This document shows positions 1-5,838 of a stretch of 10,212 nucleotides of DNA, piece by piece. Location: positions 1-10,212 of the forward strand of contig JAHHTR010000074.1 in assembly GCA_020024515.1 (NCBI GenBank), read 5' to 3'. Source of the DNA: Angelakisella sp. Its GTDB lineage: Bacteria > Bacillota > Clostridia > Oscillospirales > Ruminococcaceae. Position 1 is the first letter of the stretch; each line of letters starts with the position of its first letter. Under the pieces are notes generated by a model that ran no database searches, was not told the origin of the DNA, and saw only the letters and a program-made list of their open reading frames with translations. A program made the position numbers and the translations under genes.

Positions 1-1178
1 TTTCATCACCACCATTATTATCTCACAATGCTCGCTGTTTCGCAAATTGCTCTAAAAGCATCATTGATACAGCAGATGATAGTGTATCTTTTGTAATAGT
101 CCTAAGTTATGCATGTAATTTAAAATGTAAGTATTGTTATCAACAGTGTGATCCTAATCTCCGTAAAGACAGAATTACAAGCGAGAATCTAGAGTCCATT
201 TTGAATACAATAGAAAAGTATCACATAAAACACCCCGAAAAAACAATCTATATGGAATTATTTGGGGGCGAACCACTATTACCAGAAAACTATAATGATA
301 TTATAAAAATTTTTGATTTTTGTGTGGAGCATTGCTTCCCTATGAGTATTACAACTAATGGTGTGAATTTGCCTCTCTATTTAAAAGATCTAGTTATTTA
401 TAGTGGGCTTAATATATGCATTAACACCACAATTGACAGCATATCCTCTAACGAATTCACCAGATTCAGTGCGACCTCTGATATTGACTCATGTAGCAAT
501 AGTATTCTTAAGTCAATAATGACATTGATTAACTATGATGTAATGGTTAATGTTGAAGCTAATATCGATCAACACAACATTGATCAGTTAGAGGAAATGA
601 TAGAATTTTATCGCAATAATGGTTTTTTGAGCAATCCAAATTTTAATTTTTCCATTGCCCGAGTTGATGATCGTCGTTTCGAAACTGGTTATAGCAAAAT
701 GGTCACTGACTCCCAATTGATAGAAAAACTTCTAAAATTGAACATATGTGAACCTAACATTCATTATTCATTTGTAAAATCCACACTTGAGTTGTGCAAA
801 AAAATCGATCCAAACTTTAGGCAGATGGAGAAAAAATATGTGTCGAATTATTGTTGGGCCTCGGCTCCTATCGATAAAGTATTTTACATTGATCCAGATT
901 TGGATGTTTTCCGCTGTACGTTTAGTGTGGGACGAAAACAATATTCTCTATTTAAGTTCTCCCTTGATTCACTTGAAGATTATAGATTTCCTAACCGAAC
1001 ATACAAGGACTATGTCGAATGCCAGAAATGTAGGATTGGAGGCTATTGTTCTGGTGGATGTGCCTTATCTGCAGAGGTAGACTTTAAAAGAATGTGTTCT
1101 ATGGAGATAGCCGACTTTGATGACTTTCTTAAATCAACCTACTACCCTTATGTACATAAGTTGGTTGCTTCACTGTAA
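1..1178 (+). CDS. Radical SAM/SPASM domain protein, 5'-truncated; probable RiPP maturase
   Basis: The reading frame is open from the left edge (first full codon at 3) to the TAA at 1176-1178, giving 391 visible residues. No credible in-frame start exists before the catalytic core, so the true start lies outside the window. The radical SAM cluster motif is CNLKCKYC at visible residues 38-45 (CX3CX2C, nt 114-137), followed by GGEP at 88-91, which contacts SAM. The C-terminus carries C340-x2-C343-x5-C349-x3-C353-x11-C365, the core of a SPASM domain that holds auxiliary Fe-S clusters. Cys284 and Cys305 may supply further ligands. Known SPASM enzymes install thioether bonds, epimerise residues or form carbon-carbon crosslinks in peptides, or activate sulfatases. 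The neighbouring exporter favours peptide maturation, but the exact chemistry cannot be read from the sequence. The N-terminal part that might hold a precursor-recognition domain is missing. Confidence 0.9.
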   Translation, partial: SSPPLLSHNARCFANCSKSIIDTADDSVSFVIVLSYACNLKCKYCYQQCDPNLRKDRITSENLESILNTIEKYHIKHPEKTIYMELFGGEPLLPENYNDIIKIFDFCVEHCFPMSITTNGVNLPLYLKDLVIYSGLNICINTTIDSISSNEFTRFSATSDIDSCSNSILKSIMTLINYDVMVNVEANIDQHNIDQLEEMIEFYRNNGFLSNPNFNFSIARVDDRRFETGYSKMVTDSQLIEKLLKLNICEPNIHYSFVKSTLELCKKIDPNFRQMEKKYVSNYCWASAPIDKVFYIDPDLDVFRCTFSVGRKQYSLFKFSLDSLEDYRFPNRTYKDYVECQKCRIGGYCSGGCALSAEVDFKRMCSMEIADFDDFLKSTYYPYVHKLVASL

Positions 1179-1208
1179 ATTATTTTAAGTGTAGTGTTAA
1201 ATAAATTA

Positions 1209-1233
1209 AAACAGAAAGGTCAAACTTCTGTTT
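1209..1233 (+). other. Short inverted repeat between maturase and exporter genes
   Basis: AAACAGAA (1209-1216) and TTCTGTTT (1226-1233) form an 8-bp stem with a 9-nt loop in the 116-bp gap between the radical SAM gene and the ABC exporter. Only a weak T-rich tail follows, so it is at best a poor terminator. It could be an attenuator, an mRNA processing site or an operator. No other ATG lies in the gap, so no precursor peptide is encoded here. Confidence 0.35.
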
Positions 1234-1294
1234 GCTTGATATCATATTTACCAGCATACGATAACTACATAGCAACAGAATTAATCAAATTTAT

Positions 1295-3028
1295 ATGAAT
1301 CACTGTAAACAACATTTGAAAGAAAACAATGAATATAATAATGGTTTGTATGCATTATTTAAAGGGAATTGGTTTAATTTTACACTTGCAATGCTTGGTA
1401 TTGTGTTCAAGGTGGGAGCTTCCCTTGGGTTTTCTACCTTTGTTCAAAAAATTTTGGATACGATATCCCATGTAAAAATAACTAGTTCTACTTATTTAAT
1501 TACTTATGCAATAGGTTGCTTCTTATGTTTACTTATAGGTGCGGTTCTTGAATATGTATATTGGACATCTTTCAGAAGCAAAGCTCTATTGCAATATAGA
1601 GAACATACATACAACAAAATTTTGGATAAACATATTGATACATTCAATCATGAAGGTGTTGCTACATATATCTCTTCATTGTCAAATGATCTTGAGCATA
1701 TCAAAGAAAATTACATTGAGTCACTTCCTTATATTGCCGAAACGGTTTTAAGCTTTCTGGGGACAGTTGTAATTATGATCTATTACGATTTTACATTAGC
1801 AATAATTGCCTTTGGAATATCACTAATACCAATTGTTGTTTCTTTATTCCGACTCAAAGAAGTGGAGTCTTGTGAAGAAAAGCTATCAATCGCAAATAGC
1901 GCATTTTTGGGTGTATTTTCAGAAGTCTTGTATGGATTCAAAGCAATAAAAAGCATGAGAGCTGAAAAGAACATTTCTACAAAATTGTTGAATTCAAATA
2001 AAGAAGCATCTTCCGCATTTGCATCTAGGGAGCACATAGAAATTTCGGTTGCCTATATTGCTGCTATATCCGGTCGTATCTCACAAACAGCATTCTTTTT
2101 TATTTGTATGTTTTTAGCTCAACACGATTCCAGAATATCTGCTGGAGTTATCGTTGTCTTTGTTCAGCTTATGCAAAATATAATTCAGTTAGCAATTACA
2201 ATGCCAGAATTAATTGCGCGCGTAAAAGCTTCAAAAAAATTAATAAGTAAAAATGATAATTTGTTGAAGCAGTATCAGACAACCTGTATGGATTTTCCTG
2301 TATCTTGTAAAAGGAAAATTGAGTTGAGCAATGTTTCTGTCTCATATGAAAACTCGGATACTGTGCTACATGATTTGTGTGTTGAATTTCAGGCAAATCG
2401 TTGTTATGCAATCTTGGGTGAGAGTGGAAGTGGAAAGACTACCTTGTTAAATCTTCTTACCGGTAGCAACCGAAATTATGTGGGAAGCGTAAAGTTTGAT
2501 GATACAGATATCAAGGGGATCTCCAATGATAGACTTTTTCAATTAATGTCTGTTATTTACCAAGATATTTTCATTTTTGACGCAACCATAGAAGAAAATA
2601 TTACTATGTTTGGTCAATATGATAATGCTATGTTAGATGAAGCCATTCGAAAGGCTGGATTAACTGATATGATTGCAAGCAAAGGTCTTTCGTATCGCTG
2701 TGGTGAAAACGGTAATATGCTTTCAGGAGGCGAAAAACAGCGAATCGGGATTGCAAGAAGTGTTCTACAAGGAGTAGATATCTTGCTTTTTGATGAGGCA
2801 ACCTCTGCACTAGATATGCAAACAGGTCATCAAATCATGAATACTGTATTGAACATGGAAGGAAAGACTCGCATTGTTATAACACATGACATTTATAATG
2901 ACTTAATGGATCGTTTTGACTGCATCTTTGTCTTAAAGAAGGGAACCATTATAGAATCAGGAAAGTATAGCGAGTTAATTGCAAAAAAGGGAGCATGCTA
3001 TGAACTTTTGAATAAAGGAAATAAATAG
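1295..3028 (+). CDS. ABC exporter, fused transmembrane and ATPase domains
   Basis: A 577-residue half-transporter of the exporter (MsbA/LmrA/bacteriocin-export) type, expected to work as a homodimer in the cytoplasmic membrane. The N-terminal domain has six hydrophobic segments near residues 25-50, 66-90, 143-165, 166-186, 250-272 and 280-304. The ATPase domain shows Walker A GESGSGKT (375-382), Q-loop Gln423, signature LSGGEKQR (476-483), Walker B ending D500-E501, a D-loop SALD and H-loop His531. All catalytic residues are intact. There is no N-terminal C39 peptidase domain, so it would not itself cleave a double-glycine leader. It follows the radical SAM/SPASM gene and precedes a terminator, which suggests it exports, or gives immunity to, the modified peptide. 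The ATG at 1295 is the only possible start because an in-frame stop lies at 1262, yet no clear Shine-Dalgarno precedes it. Transport substrate is inferred from context only. Confidence 0.93.
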   Translation: MNHCKQHLKENNEYNNGLYALFKGNWFNFTLAMLGIVFKVGASLGFSTFVQKILDTISHVKITSSTYLITYAIGCFLCLLIGAVLEYVYWTSFRSKALLQYREHTYNKILDKHIDTFNHEGVATYISSLSNDLEHIKENYIESLPYIAETVLSFLGTVVIMIYYDFTLAIIAFGISLIPIVVSLFRLKEVESCEEKLSIANSAFLGVFSEVLYGFKAIKSMRAEKNISTKLLNSNKEASSAFASREHIEISVAYIAAISGRISQTAFFFICMFLAQHDSRISAGVIVVFVQLMQNIIQLAITMPELIARVKASKKLISKNDNLLKQYQTTCMDFPVSCKRKIELSNVSVSYENSDTVLHDLCVEFQANRCYAILGESGSGKTTLLNLLTGSNRNYVGSVKFDDTDIKGISNDRLFQLMSVIYQDIFIFDATIEENITMFGQYDNAMLDEAIRKAGLTDMIASKGLSYRCGENGNMLSGGEKQRIGIARSVLQGVDILLFDEATSALDMQTGHQIMNTVLNMEGKTRIVITHDIYNDLMDRFDCIFVLKKGTIIESGKYSELIAKKGACYELLNKGNK

Positions 3029-3065
3029 ACTACATACTAAATAAAATAATTATAGTCTTAGATGA

Positions 3066-3104
3066 GCTGAAGATACAAAATAAAATTGTGTCTTCGGCTT
3101 TTTT
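3066..3104 (+). terminator. Intrinsic terminator after the ABC exporter
   Basis: A 13-bp stem pairs GCTGAAGATACAA (3066-3078) with TTGTGTCTTCGGC (3086-3098), complete when two G-U pairs are allowed, with a 7-nt AT loop. It is followed at once by six T residues. It lies 37 bp beyond the exporter stop and should end the radical SAM-exporter transcript. Confidence 0.9.
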
Positions 3105-3210
3105 GTTTTGATTTTAAAATATACCTCCGTCACGTTTCGTTACGCACCTATACAGTGATATTTTAAATCTAACCAAAGTTAATTTTGAAATGAAAAATAA
3201 GAGCTGTGAG

Positions 3211-3235
3211 ATGCCTCCCTAAACGAGGGAGTCAT
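3211..3235. repeat. Imperfect inverted repeat (hairpin)
   Basis: ATGCCTCCCT (3211-3220) faces AGGGAGTCAT (3226-3235) across the loop AAACG. Nine of ten positions pair, and the GC-rich core CTCCCT/AGGGAG is perfect. It lies in otherwise AT-rich DNA and has no T tract on the + strand (TCATAAAAAT follows). It could be an element-end or protein-binding repeat. Its function is not known. Confidence 0.5.
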
Positions 3236-3300
3236 AAAAATAATAATACATATCATAAAGTTTATATTAAAATAAAAATCCTAAAACTGAGGTGATAGAA

Positions 3301-3318
3301 ATGATTAAAAATAAATAA
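3301..3318 (+). CDS. Five-codon ORF with strong ribosome-binding site (possible leader peptide)
   Basis: ATG at 3301 encodes MIKNK and then TAA. It is preceded at normal spacing by GAGGTGA, a near-ideal Shine-Dalgarno. The product is too short to be a protein, so if translated it would be a regulatory leader. The alternative is the relic 5' end of a lost gene. Chance occurrence cannot be excluded in AT-rich DNA. Confidence 0.25.
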   Translation: MIKNK

Positions 3319-3348
3319 TATTCAAATATCATTTAGGGAGATAATAAA

Positions 3349-3432
3349 ATGATTATTAAAATTCAAAAGCAACCTATATTTTACTGCAACTATTACAAAA
3401 TCAAAAAAACTACAAAACACTTTCCAAAGTGA
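3349..3432 (+). CDS. 27-residue basic small ORF, unknown function
   Basis: ATG at 3349 is preceded by AGGGAG at suitable spacing. The ORF begins MIIKIQKQ, contains one Cys and several Tyr and Lys residues, and ends KHFPK before TGA. No family is recognised. It sits only 30 bp after the five-codon ORF at 3301 and far upstream of the mobilization genes. It could be a leader peptide of the kind found before some transposon-borne genes, or the remnant of a decayed gene. Translation is supported only by the ribosome-binding site. Confidence 0.3.
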   Translation: MIIKIQKQPIFYCNYYKIKKTTKHFPK

Positions 3433-3579
3433 AAGTCTGTTTGCAAACTGAACTTGCTATCTCAACTTGCCACCATACACGCCAAATGCCCCTATTTGCC
3501 ATTATGTGCCGAAAGTGGAGTAACTGTACCATATCGCAATATTTTTCCAAATAGAGCGAATTTGTGGAGGAATTTTTTA

Positions 3580-3624
3580 ATGGAAATTATAACTAAATCG
3601 AAGGTGATAATATGTCTTATATAA
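3580..3624 (+). CDS. 14-residue leader-like ORF
   Basis: ATG at 3580 follows GTGGAGG (3564-3570) and encodes MEIITKSKVIICLI, then TAA. A second start, ATG at 3612 with its own AAGGTG site, lies inside it in another frame. Such overlapping short ORFs are common in leader regions where translation of one controls access to the next. The ribosome-binding site is very good. The peptide has no recognised homology. Confidence 0.35.
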   Translation: MEIITKSKVIICLI

Positions 3625-3731
3625 GGCGAAAATAAGAGAAAAGAGTGCGACCTATTTGTGTGCAAGATAAAAGCGTGATATCACACAATTGGACAAAGCC
3701 CGGCAGTGCCGTGCTTTATCGGTGGTTTTGA
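3612..3731 (+). pseudogene. Short ORF interrupted by an in-frame TAA (7 + 31 codons)
   Basis: ATG at 3612, with AAGGTGATAAT upstream, encodes MSYIRRK and then meets TAA at 3633-3635. The same frame stays open afterwards, from GAG at 3636 to TGA at 3729-3731, with a basic composition ending in VLYRWF. This may be a small protein gene of about 39 residues with a nonsense mutation. Equally, the open stretch may be chance and the DNA conserved as oriT, since the candidate nick region and a GC-rich palindrome both lie within it. A seven-residue leader peptide is the third possibility. Confidence 0.2.
3613..3717 (+). other. oriT: Candidate origin of transfer (oriT)
   Basis: TCTTAT (3615-3620) and ATAAGA (3632-3637) form an inverted repeat that is followed seven bases later by AGTGCGACCT (3644-3653). 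This differs at one base from AGTGCGCCCT, the nick-region core I recall for IncQ-type origins, and the order hairpin-then-core matches such origins. A GC-rich palindrome lies just beyond: AAAGC-C-CGGCA-G-TGCCG-T-GCTTT at 3695-3717. The site is directly upstream of the accessory protein and relaxase genes, where oriT is usually found in small mobilizable elements. The boundaries and nick position are inferred. Confidence 0.45.
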
Positions 3732-3760
3732 ATGATATCAAAAAACGGACTGTGATATCA
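3675..3760. promoter_or_regulatory. Cluster of TGATATCA palindromes, probable operator
   Basis: The 8-bp palindrome TGATATCA occurs at 3676-3683 (extended to GTGATATCAC, 3675-3684), 3733-3740 and 3753-3760, with a near copy TGATATTA at 3821-3828 beside the ribosome-binding site of the next gene. Ribbon-helix-helix proteins bind short palindromes in their own control region, and the gene starting at 3845 encodes one. Autoregulation or relaxosome assembly by that protein is a reasonable inference. Single copies also occur elsewhere (1237, 6917), so only the clustering is notable. Confidence 0.4.
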
Positions 3761-3783
3761 AATACAGTATCATAGTCCGTTTT
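3742..3783 (+). terminator. Long hairpin upstream of the mobilization operon
   Basis: A 16-bp stem pairs AAAACGGACTGTGATA (3742-3757) with TATCATAGTCCGTTTT (3768-3783), with one G-U pair and a 10-nt loop. The T-rich end (TTTTATT) makes it terminator-like. It may stop transcription coming from the leader region, or act as an attenuator or single-strand transfer signal. Its 5' arm shares bases with the third TGATATCA palindrome, so protein binding in DNA and folding in RNA use the same segment. Confidence 0.6.
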
Positions 3784-3844
3784 ATTACCAAATTCAAGGA
3801 CTTTGTTCAAATATATAAAATGATATTAAGGAGGAGAATAATAA

Positions 3845-4267
3845 ATGGATAACGAAAAATTTGTATTTCCACTTCGTATTGATAAAACTAAGCAAGATAT
3901 GATAAAAGGCTTATGCAAAAAGGCTAATTATTTCAGTCAAAACGAATTTATTGAAAAAGCCATTGATTACTATATTAGTTTTTTGGAAACGAACAGTTAC
4001 ACTGATTTTTTAAACCCGGCTATATATAACGCAATCAAAGCAGCGCTAAAAGAAAATGAAAACAGAACGTCTGCAAATCTTTTCAGACTTTCGGTTGAGA
4101 TGAGTATTATGATGAATCTACTTGCGAAAGGTATTGATGTTCCCGATGAATATGTGAGAAGAATCCGCAGTCGCTGTGTTGAAACTGTAAGAAATCAAAA
4201 AGGCAAGTATACCTTTGAAGATGCTCTTCACGATGCAAATACTTGTGACGGAGATGAAGAATATTAA
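3845..4267 (+). CDS. Ribbon-helix-helix relaxosome accessory protein (MobC-like role)
   Basis: A 140-residue protein whose first 50 residues have the ribbon-helix-helix pattern: a short strand (FVFPLRID, 4-11), a helix, a turn (YFSQNEF) and a second amphipathic helix (EKAIDYYISFLE). Such proteins bind DNA as dimers. In mobilizable elements they commonly sit before the relaxase and help it recognise oriT, and they often repress their own promoter. The rest is helical and ends in an acidic tail (DGDEEY). AAGGAGGAG (3828-3836) gives an excellent ribosome-binding site for the ATG at 3845. The stop TAA overlaps the relaxase ATG by one base (TAATG), indicating translational coupling. The fold is fairly clear, while the relaxosome role is inferred from position. 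A pure transcriptional regulator is the alternative. Confidence 0.75.
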   Translation: MDNEKFVFPLRIDKTKQDMIKGLCKKANYFSQNEFIEKAIDYYISFLETNSYTDFLNPAIYNAIKAALKENENRTSANLFRLSVEMSIMMNLLAKGIDVPDEYVRRIRSRCVETVRNQKGKYTFEDALHDANTCDGDEEY

Positions 4268-5685
4268 TGGCGCAGCTGATTTTTAAGTGTCCGTATCTCA
4301 AAGGTGGAGGTAAAAATATTTCTCACCTAACAAATATGACAAAATACATTTCCACACGAAAGGGTGTGGAAAAGATTGATTTAAAATACAGAAACATACC
4401 TGCAACAAAAAAACAAAAGAATTTGATAAAAGATATTCTGAAAGATTTTCCCAACAGTAAATATTTATTTGAATACAATGAGTACAAAGATATGCCAACC
4501 ATTGAAACTGCTTCTGATTTTATTTCAACAGCAATAAATTTGAATATAGATGTAGCTTCAAAAAAAGAAAACTATGTAAACTACATTGCAAACCGTCCCC
4601 AGGTTGAAAGGATAAGTTCACATGGACTGTTTACTGCGGGAGATAAAAAAATTATTTTGTTACAGGTTGCAAAAGAAGTTTCCGAACACAAAGGTAATGT
4701 TTGGTTACCTATCATAGCTCTTAAAAGAGAAGATGCCGAGAGAACAGGATATGACAATGCGGAAAGTTGGAAACTGTTATTGGAACAGTTTGCTATTGAG
4801 TTAGCTAAAAATCTTAAAATATCGGATACAAATTTCCGTTGGTATGCAGCGTATCACAATCACGAGAATCACCCGCATGTACATATGATTTGCTATTCTG
4901 TAAATCCCAAAGAAGGATTTTTATCAAAGACCGGAATAAAAAATATAAAGTCAGAGCTTATGAAAAGCATTTACGGTCATGAGCCGGAATTGATTTATGC
5001 CGAAAAGACACAGCAACGTGACAGATTAAAGGAAGAAAGCAAAAAATCAATCAGAGAAATATTTTCAAGACTTGAAAATAATGAGACTAACCAAAACAAT
5101 AATCTTGAAAAGATCTTTCTTGAGCTTTCTGAAAAGCTGAAAACCGTAAAAGGGAAAAAAGTTTACGGTTATCTTCCGCAATCCGTAAAAAAGATTGTTG
5201 ACAATATTACCGATGAATTATGTAAAGAACCGTCAATCCAAAAAGCATATGACTTGTGGTGGGAAATTCAAAACAATATTTCAAATAATTATTCTGACAG
5301 AGATATTCCCAAACTACCCTTATCAAAAGAAAAAGACTTCAAATCCATTAAGAACTGTATTATAAAATCAGCTGTTGACTTTTCGCTTAAAAATAACTTG
5401 GAAGCTGAAAAAATACATTTCCCAAAAAATATATTGCAAAACAGATTGAACTTCGATACGGAAGGTACAGTTAAAAACCATACATCGGGAAACTGTGCAG
5501 AAACTGAAATATCTTTATCAATACTCAATTTAATGCGTAATTTGGCTAATCTTTTTGAAACAAACCAACCTTATCAGCAAAAGGGGGCAATAAAAATTGA
5601 CAGCAAAAGGCTACGAAAACTTCGGGAAAAGAAACTTGCTCTTGGACAAAAAGCTGATGATATATCACTTGAAGTAACCTACTGA
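4267..5685 (+). CDS. MobP3-family relaxase
   Basis: A 472-residue conjugative relaxase, expected to nick oriT, stay covalently attached to the 5' end through a tyrosine, and lead the strand into the recipient. The metal-binding histidine cluster is H197-N-H-E-N-H-P-H204-V-H206-M, the HUH-type motif of MOBP relaxases. Upstream are the family-typical blocks IFKCPYLKGG (5-14), YISTRKGVEKID (27-38), YIANRP (106-111), SSHGLF (117-122), NVWLPII (144-150) and GYDNAESW (161-168), which I recognise from MobP3 proteins of clostridial elements. Tyr27 is a plausible catalytic tyrosine, with Tyr103/Tyr106 as alternatives. The region after about residue 250 is Lys/Glu-rich and more variable. Length suits a stand-alone relaxase without helicase. 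No coupling protein or type IV secretion gene is in the window, so it probably relies on a helper. Confidence 0.88.
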   Translation: MAQLIFKCPYLKGGGKNISHLTNMTKYISTRKGVEKIDLKYRNIPATKKQKNLIKDILKDFPNSKYLFEYNEYKDMPTIETASDFISTAINLNIDVASKKENYVNYIANRPQVERISSHGLFTAGDKKIILLQVAKEVSEHKGNVWLPIIALKREDAERTGYDNAESWKLLLEQFAIELAKNLKISDTNFRWYAAYHNHENHPHVHMICYSVNPKEGFLSKTGIKNIKSELMKSIYGHEPELIYAEKTQQRDRLKEESKKSIREIFSRLENNETNQNNNLEKIFLELSEKLKTVKGKKVYGYLPQSVKKIVDNITDELCKEPSIQKAYDLWWEIQNNISNNYSDRDIPKLPLSKEKDFKSIKNCIIKSAVDFSLKNNLEAEKIHFPKNILQNRLNFDTEGTVKNHTSGNCAETEISLSILNLMRNLANLFETNQPYQQKGAIKIDSKRLRKLREKKLALGQKADDISLEVTY

Positions 5686-5701
5686 TAAAAAAGGAGAAAA
5701 A

Positions 5702-5827
5702 ATGAAAAAAGAAATTTTTGAAAAATTAAAAAATATAAATAATAAAAAAAAGAATATACATAAAGACACAAAAGGCCACTCCAATAAAAAAGGGGTGGTC
5801 TTTCATCGTAAAATAAGCAAATATTAA
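5702..5827 (+). CDS. 41-residue lysine-rich ORF between relaxase and primase genes
   Basis: ATG at 5702 is preceded by AAAGGAG at good spacing, 16 bp after the relaxase stop. It ends at TAA 5825-5827, 11 bp before the next start. The product is strongly basic: MKKEIFEKLKN, a KKKN stretch, then GVVFHRKISKY. No family is recognised. Its second half overlaps a 12-bp hairpin (5771-5803), so part of its codon content is set by RNA structure. It may be a small DNA- or RNA-binding protein of the element, or merely a leader whose translation modulates the hairpin. Position and ribosome-binding site support translation. Confidence 0.5.
   Translation: MKKEIFEKLKNINNKKKNIHKDTKGHSNKKGVVFHRKISKY
5771..5803 (+). 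terminator. Hairpin inside the 41-residue ORF; weak terminator or attenuator
   Basis: AAAGGCCACTCC (5771-5782) pairs with GGGGTGGTCTTT (5792-5803), all 12 positions when G-U pairs are allowed, with a 9-nt A-rich loop. Only three T residues end the stem and CATCG follows, so termination would be partial. It could lower expression of the primase-like gene relative to the relaxase. It lies wholly inside a translated ORF, so ribosomes could melt it. Confidence 0.55.
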
Positions 5828-5838
5828 AGGAGAAGGAT

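Larger units (their letters stand above)
3111..3844 (+). other. Untranslated region between exporter terminator and mobilization genes
   Basis: This 734-bp stretch has no gene of normal size. From left to right it holds an imperfect AT-rich inverted repeat (3110-3123 against 3157-3169), a hairpin at 3211-3235, and four tiny ORFs with Shine-Dalgarno-like sequences starting at 3301, 3349, 3580 and 3612. It then holds a candidate oriT around 3613-3653, a GC-rich palindrome at 3695-3717, three TGATATCA palindromes and a 16-bp hairpin just upstream of the accessory gene. The left end of the mobile element probably lies somewhere in 3105-3300, but no terminal repeat or attachment site could be recognised. 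Confidence 0.7.

Noticed and set aside
787..1080. 97-codon + strand ORF inside the radical SAM gene
   Set aside because: It lies in another frame over the SPASM region, whose cysteine spacing shows the true frame.
201..1178. TTG at 201 as start of the radical SAM gene
   Set aside because: The frame is open to the window edge and the essential CX3CX2C motif lies upstream at 114-137, so a start at 201 would remove the active site.
3110..3169. AT-rich inverted repeat as the left end of the mobile element
   Set aside because: The arms need a gap and are almost only A/T; no matching copy was found near 6787-6911.
3190..3222. Ten-residue ORF MKNKSCEMPP as a RiPP precursor
   Set aside because: It has no convincing ribosome-binding site, overlaps a hairpin and lies beyond the terminator of the maturase-exporter block.
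3785..3830. Sigma-A promoter for the mobilization operon
   Set aside because: TATAAA-like -10 sequences exist but no -35 at proper spacing could be fixed, so no position is called.
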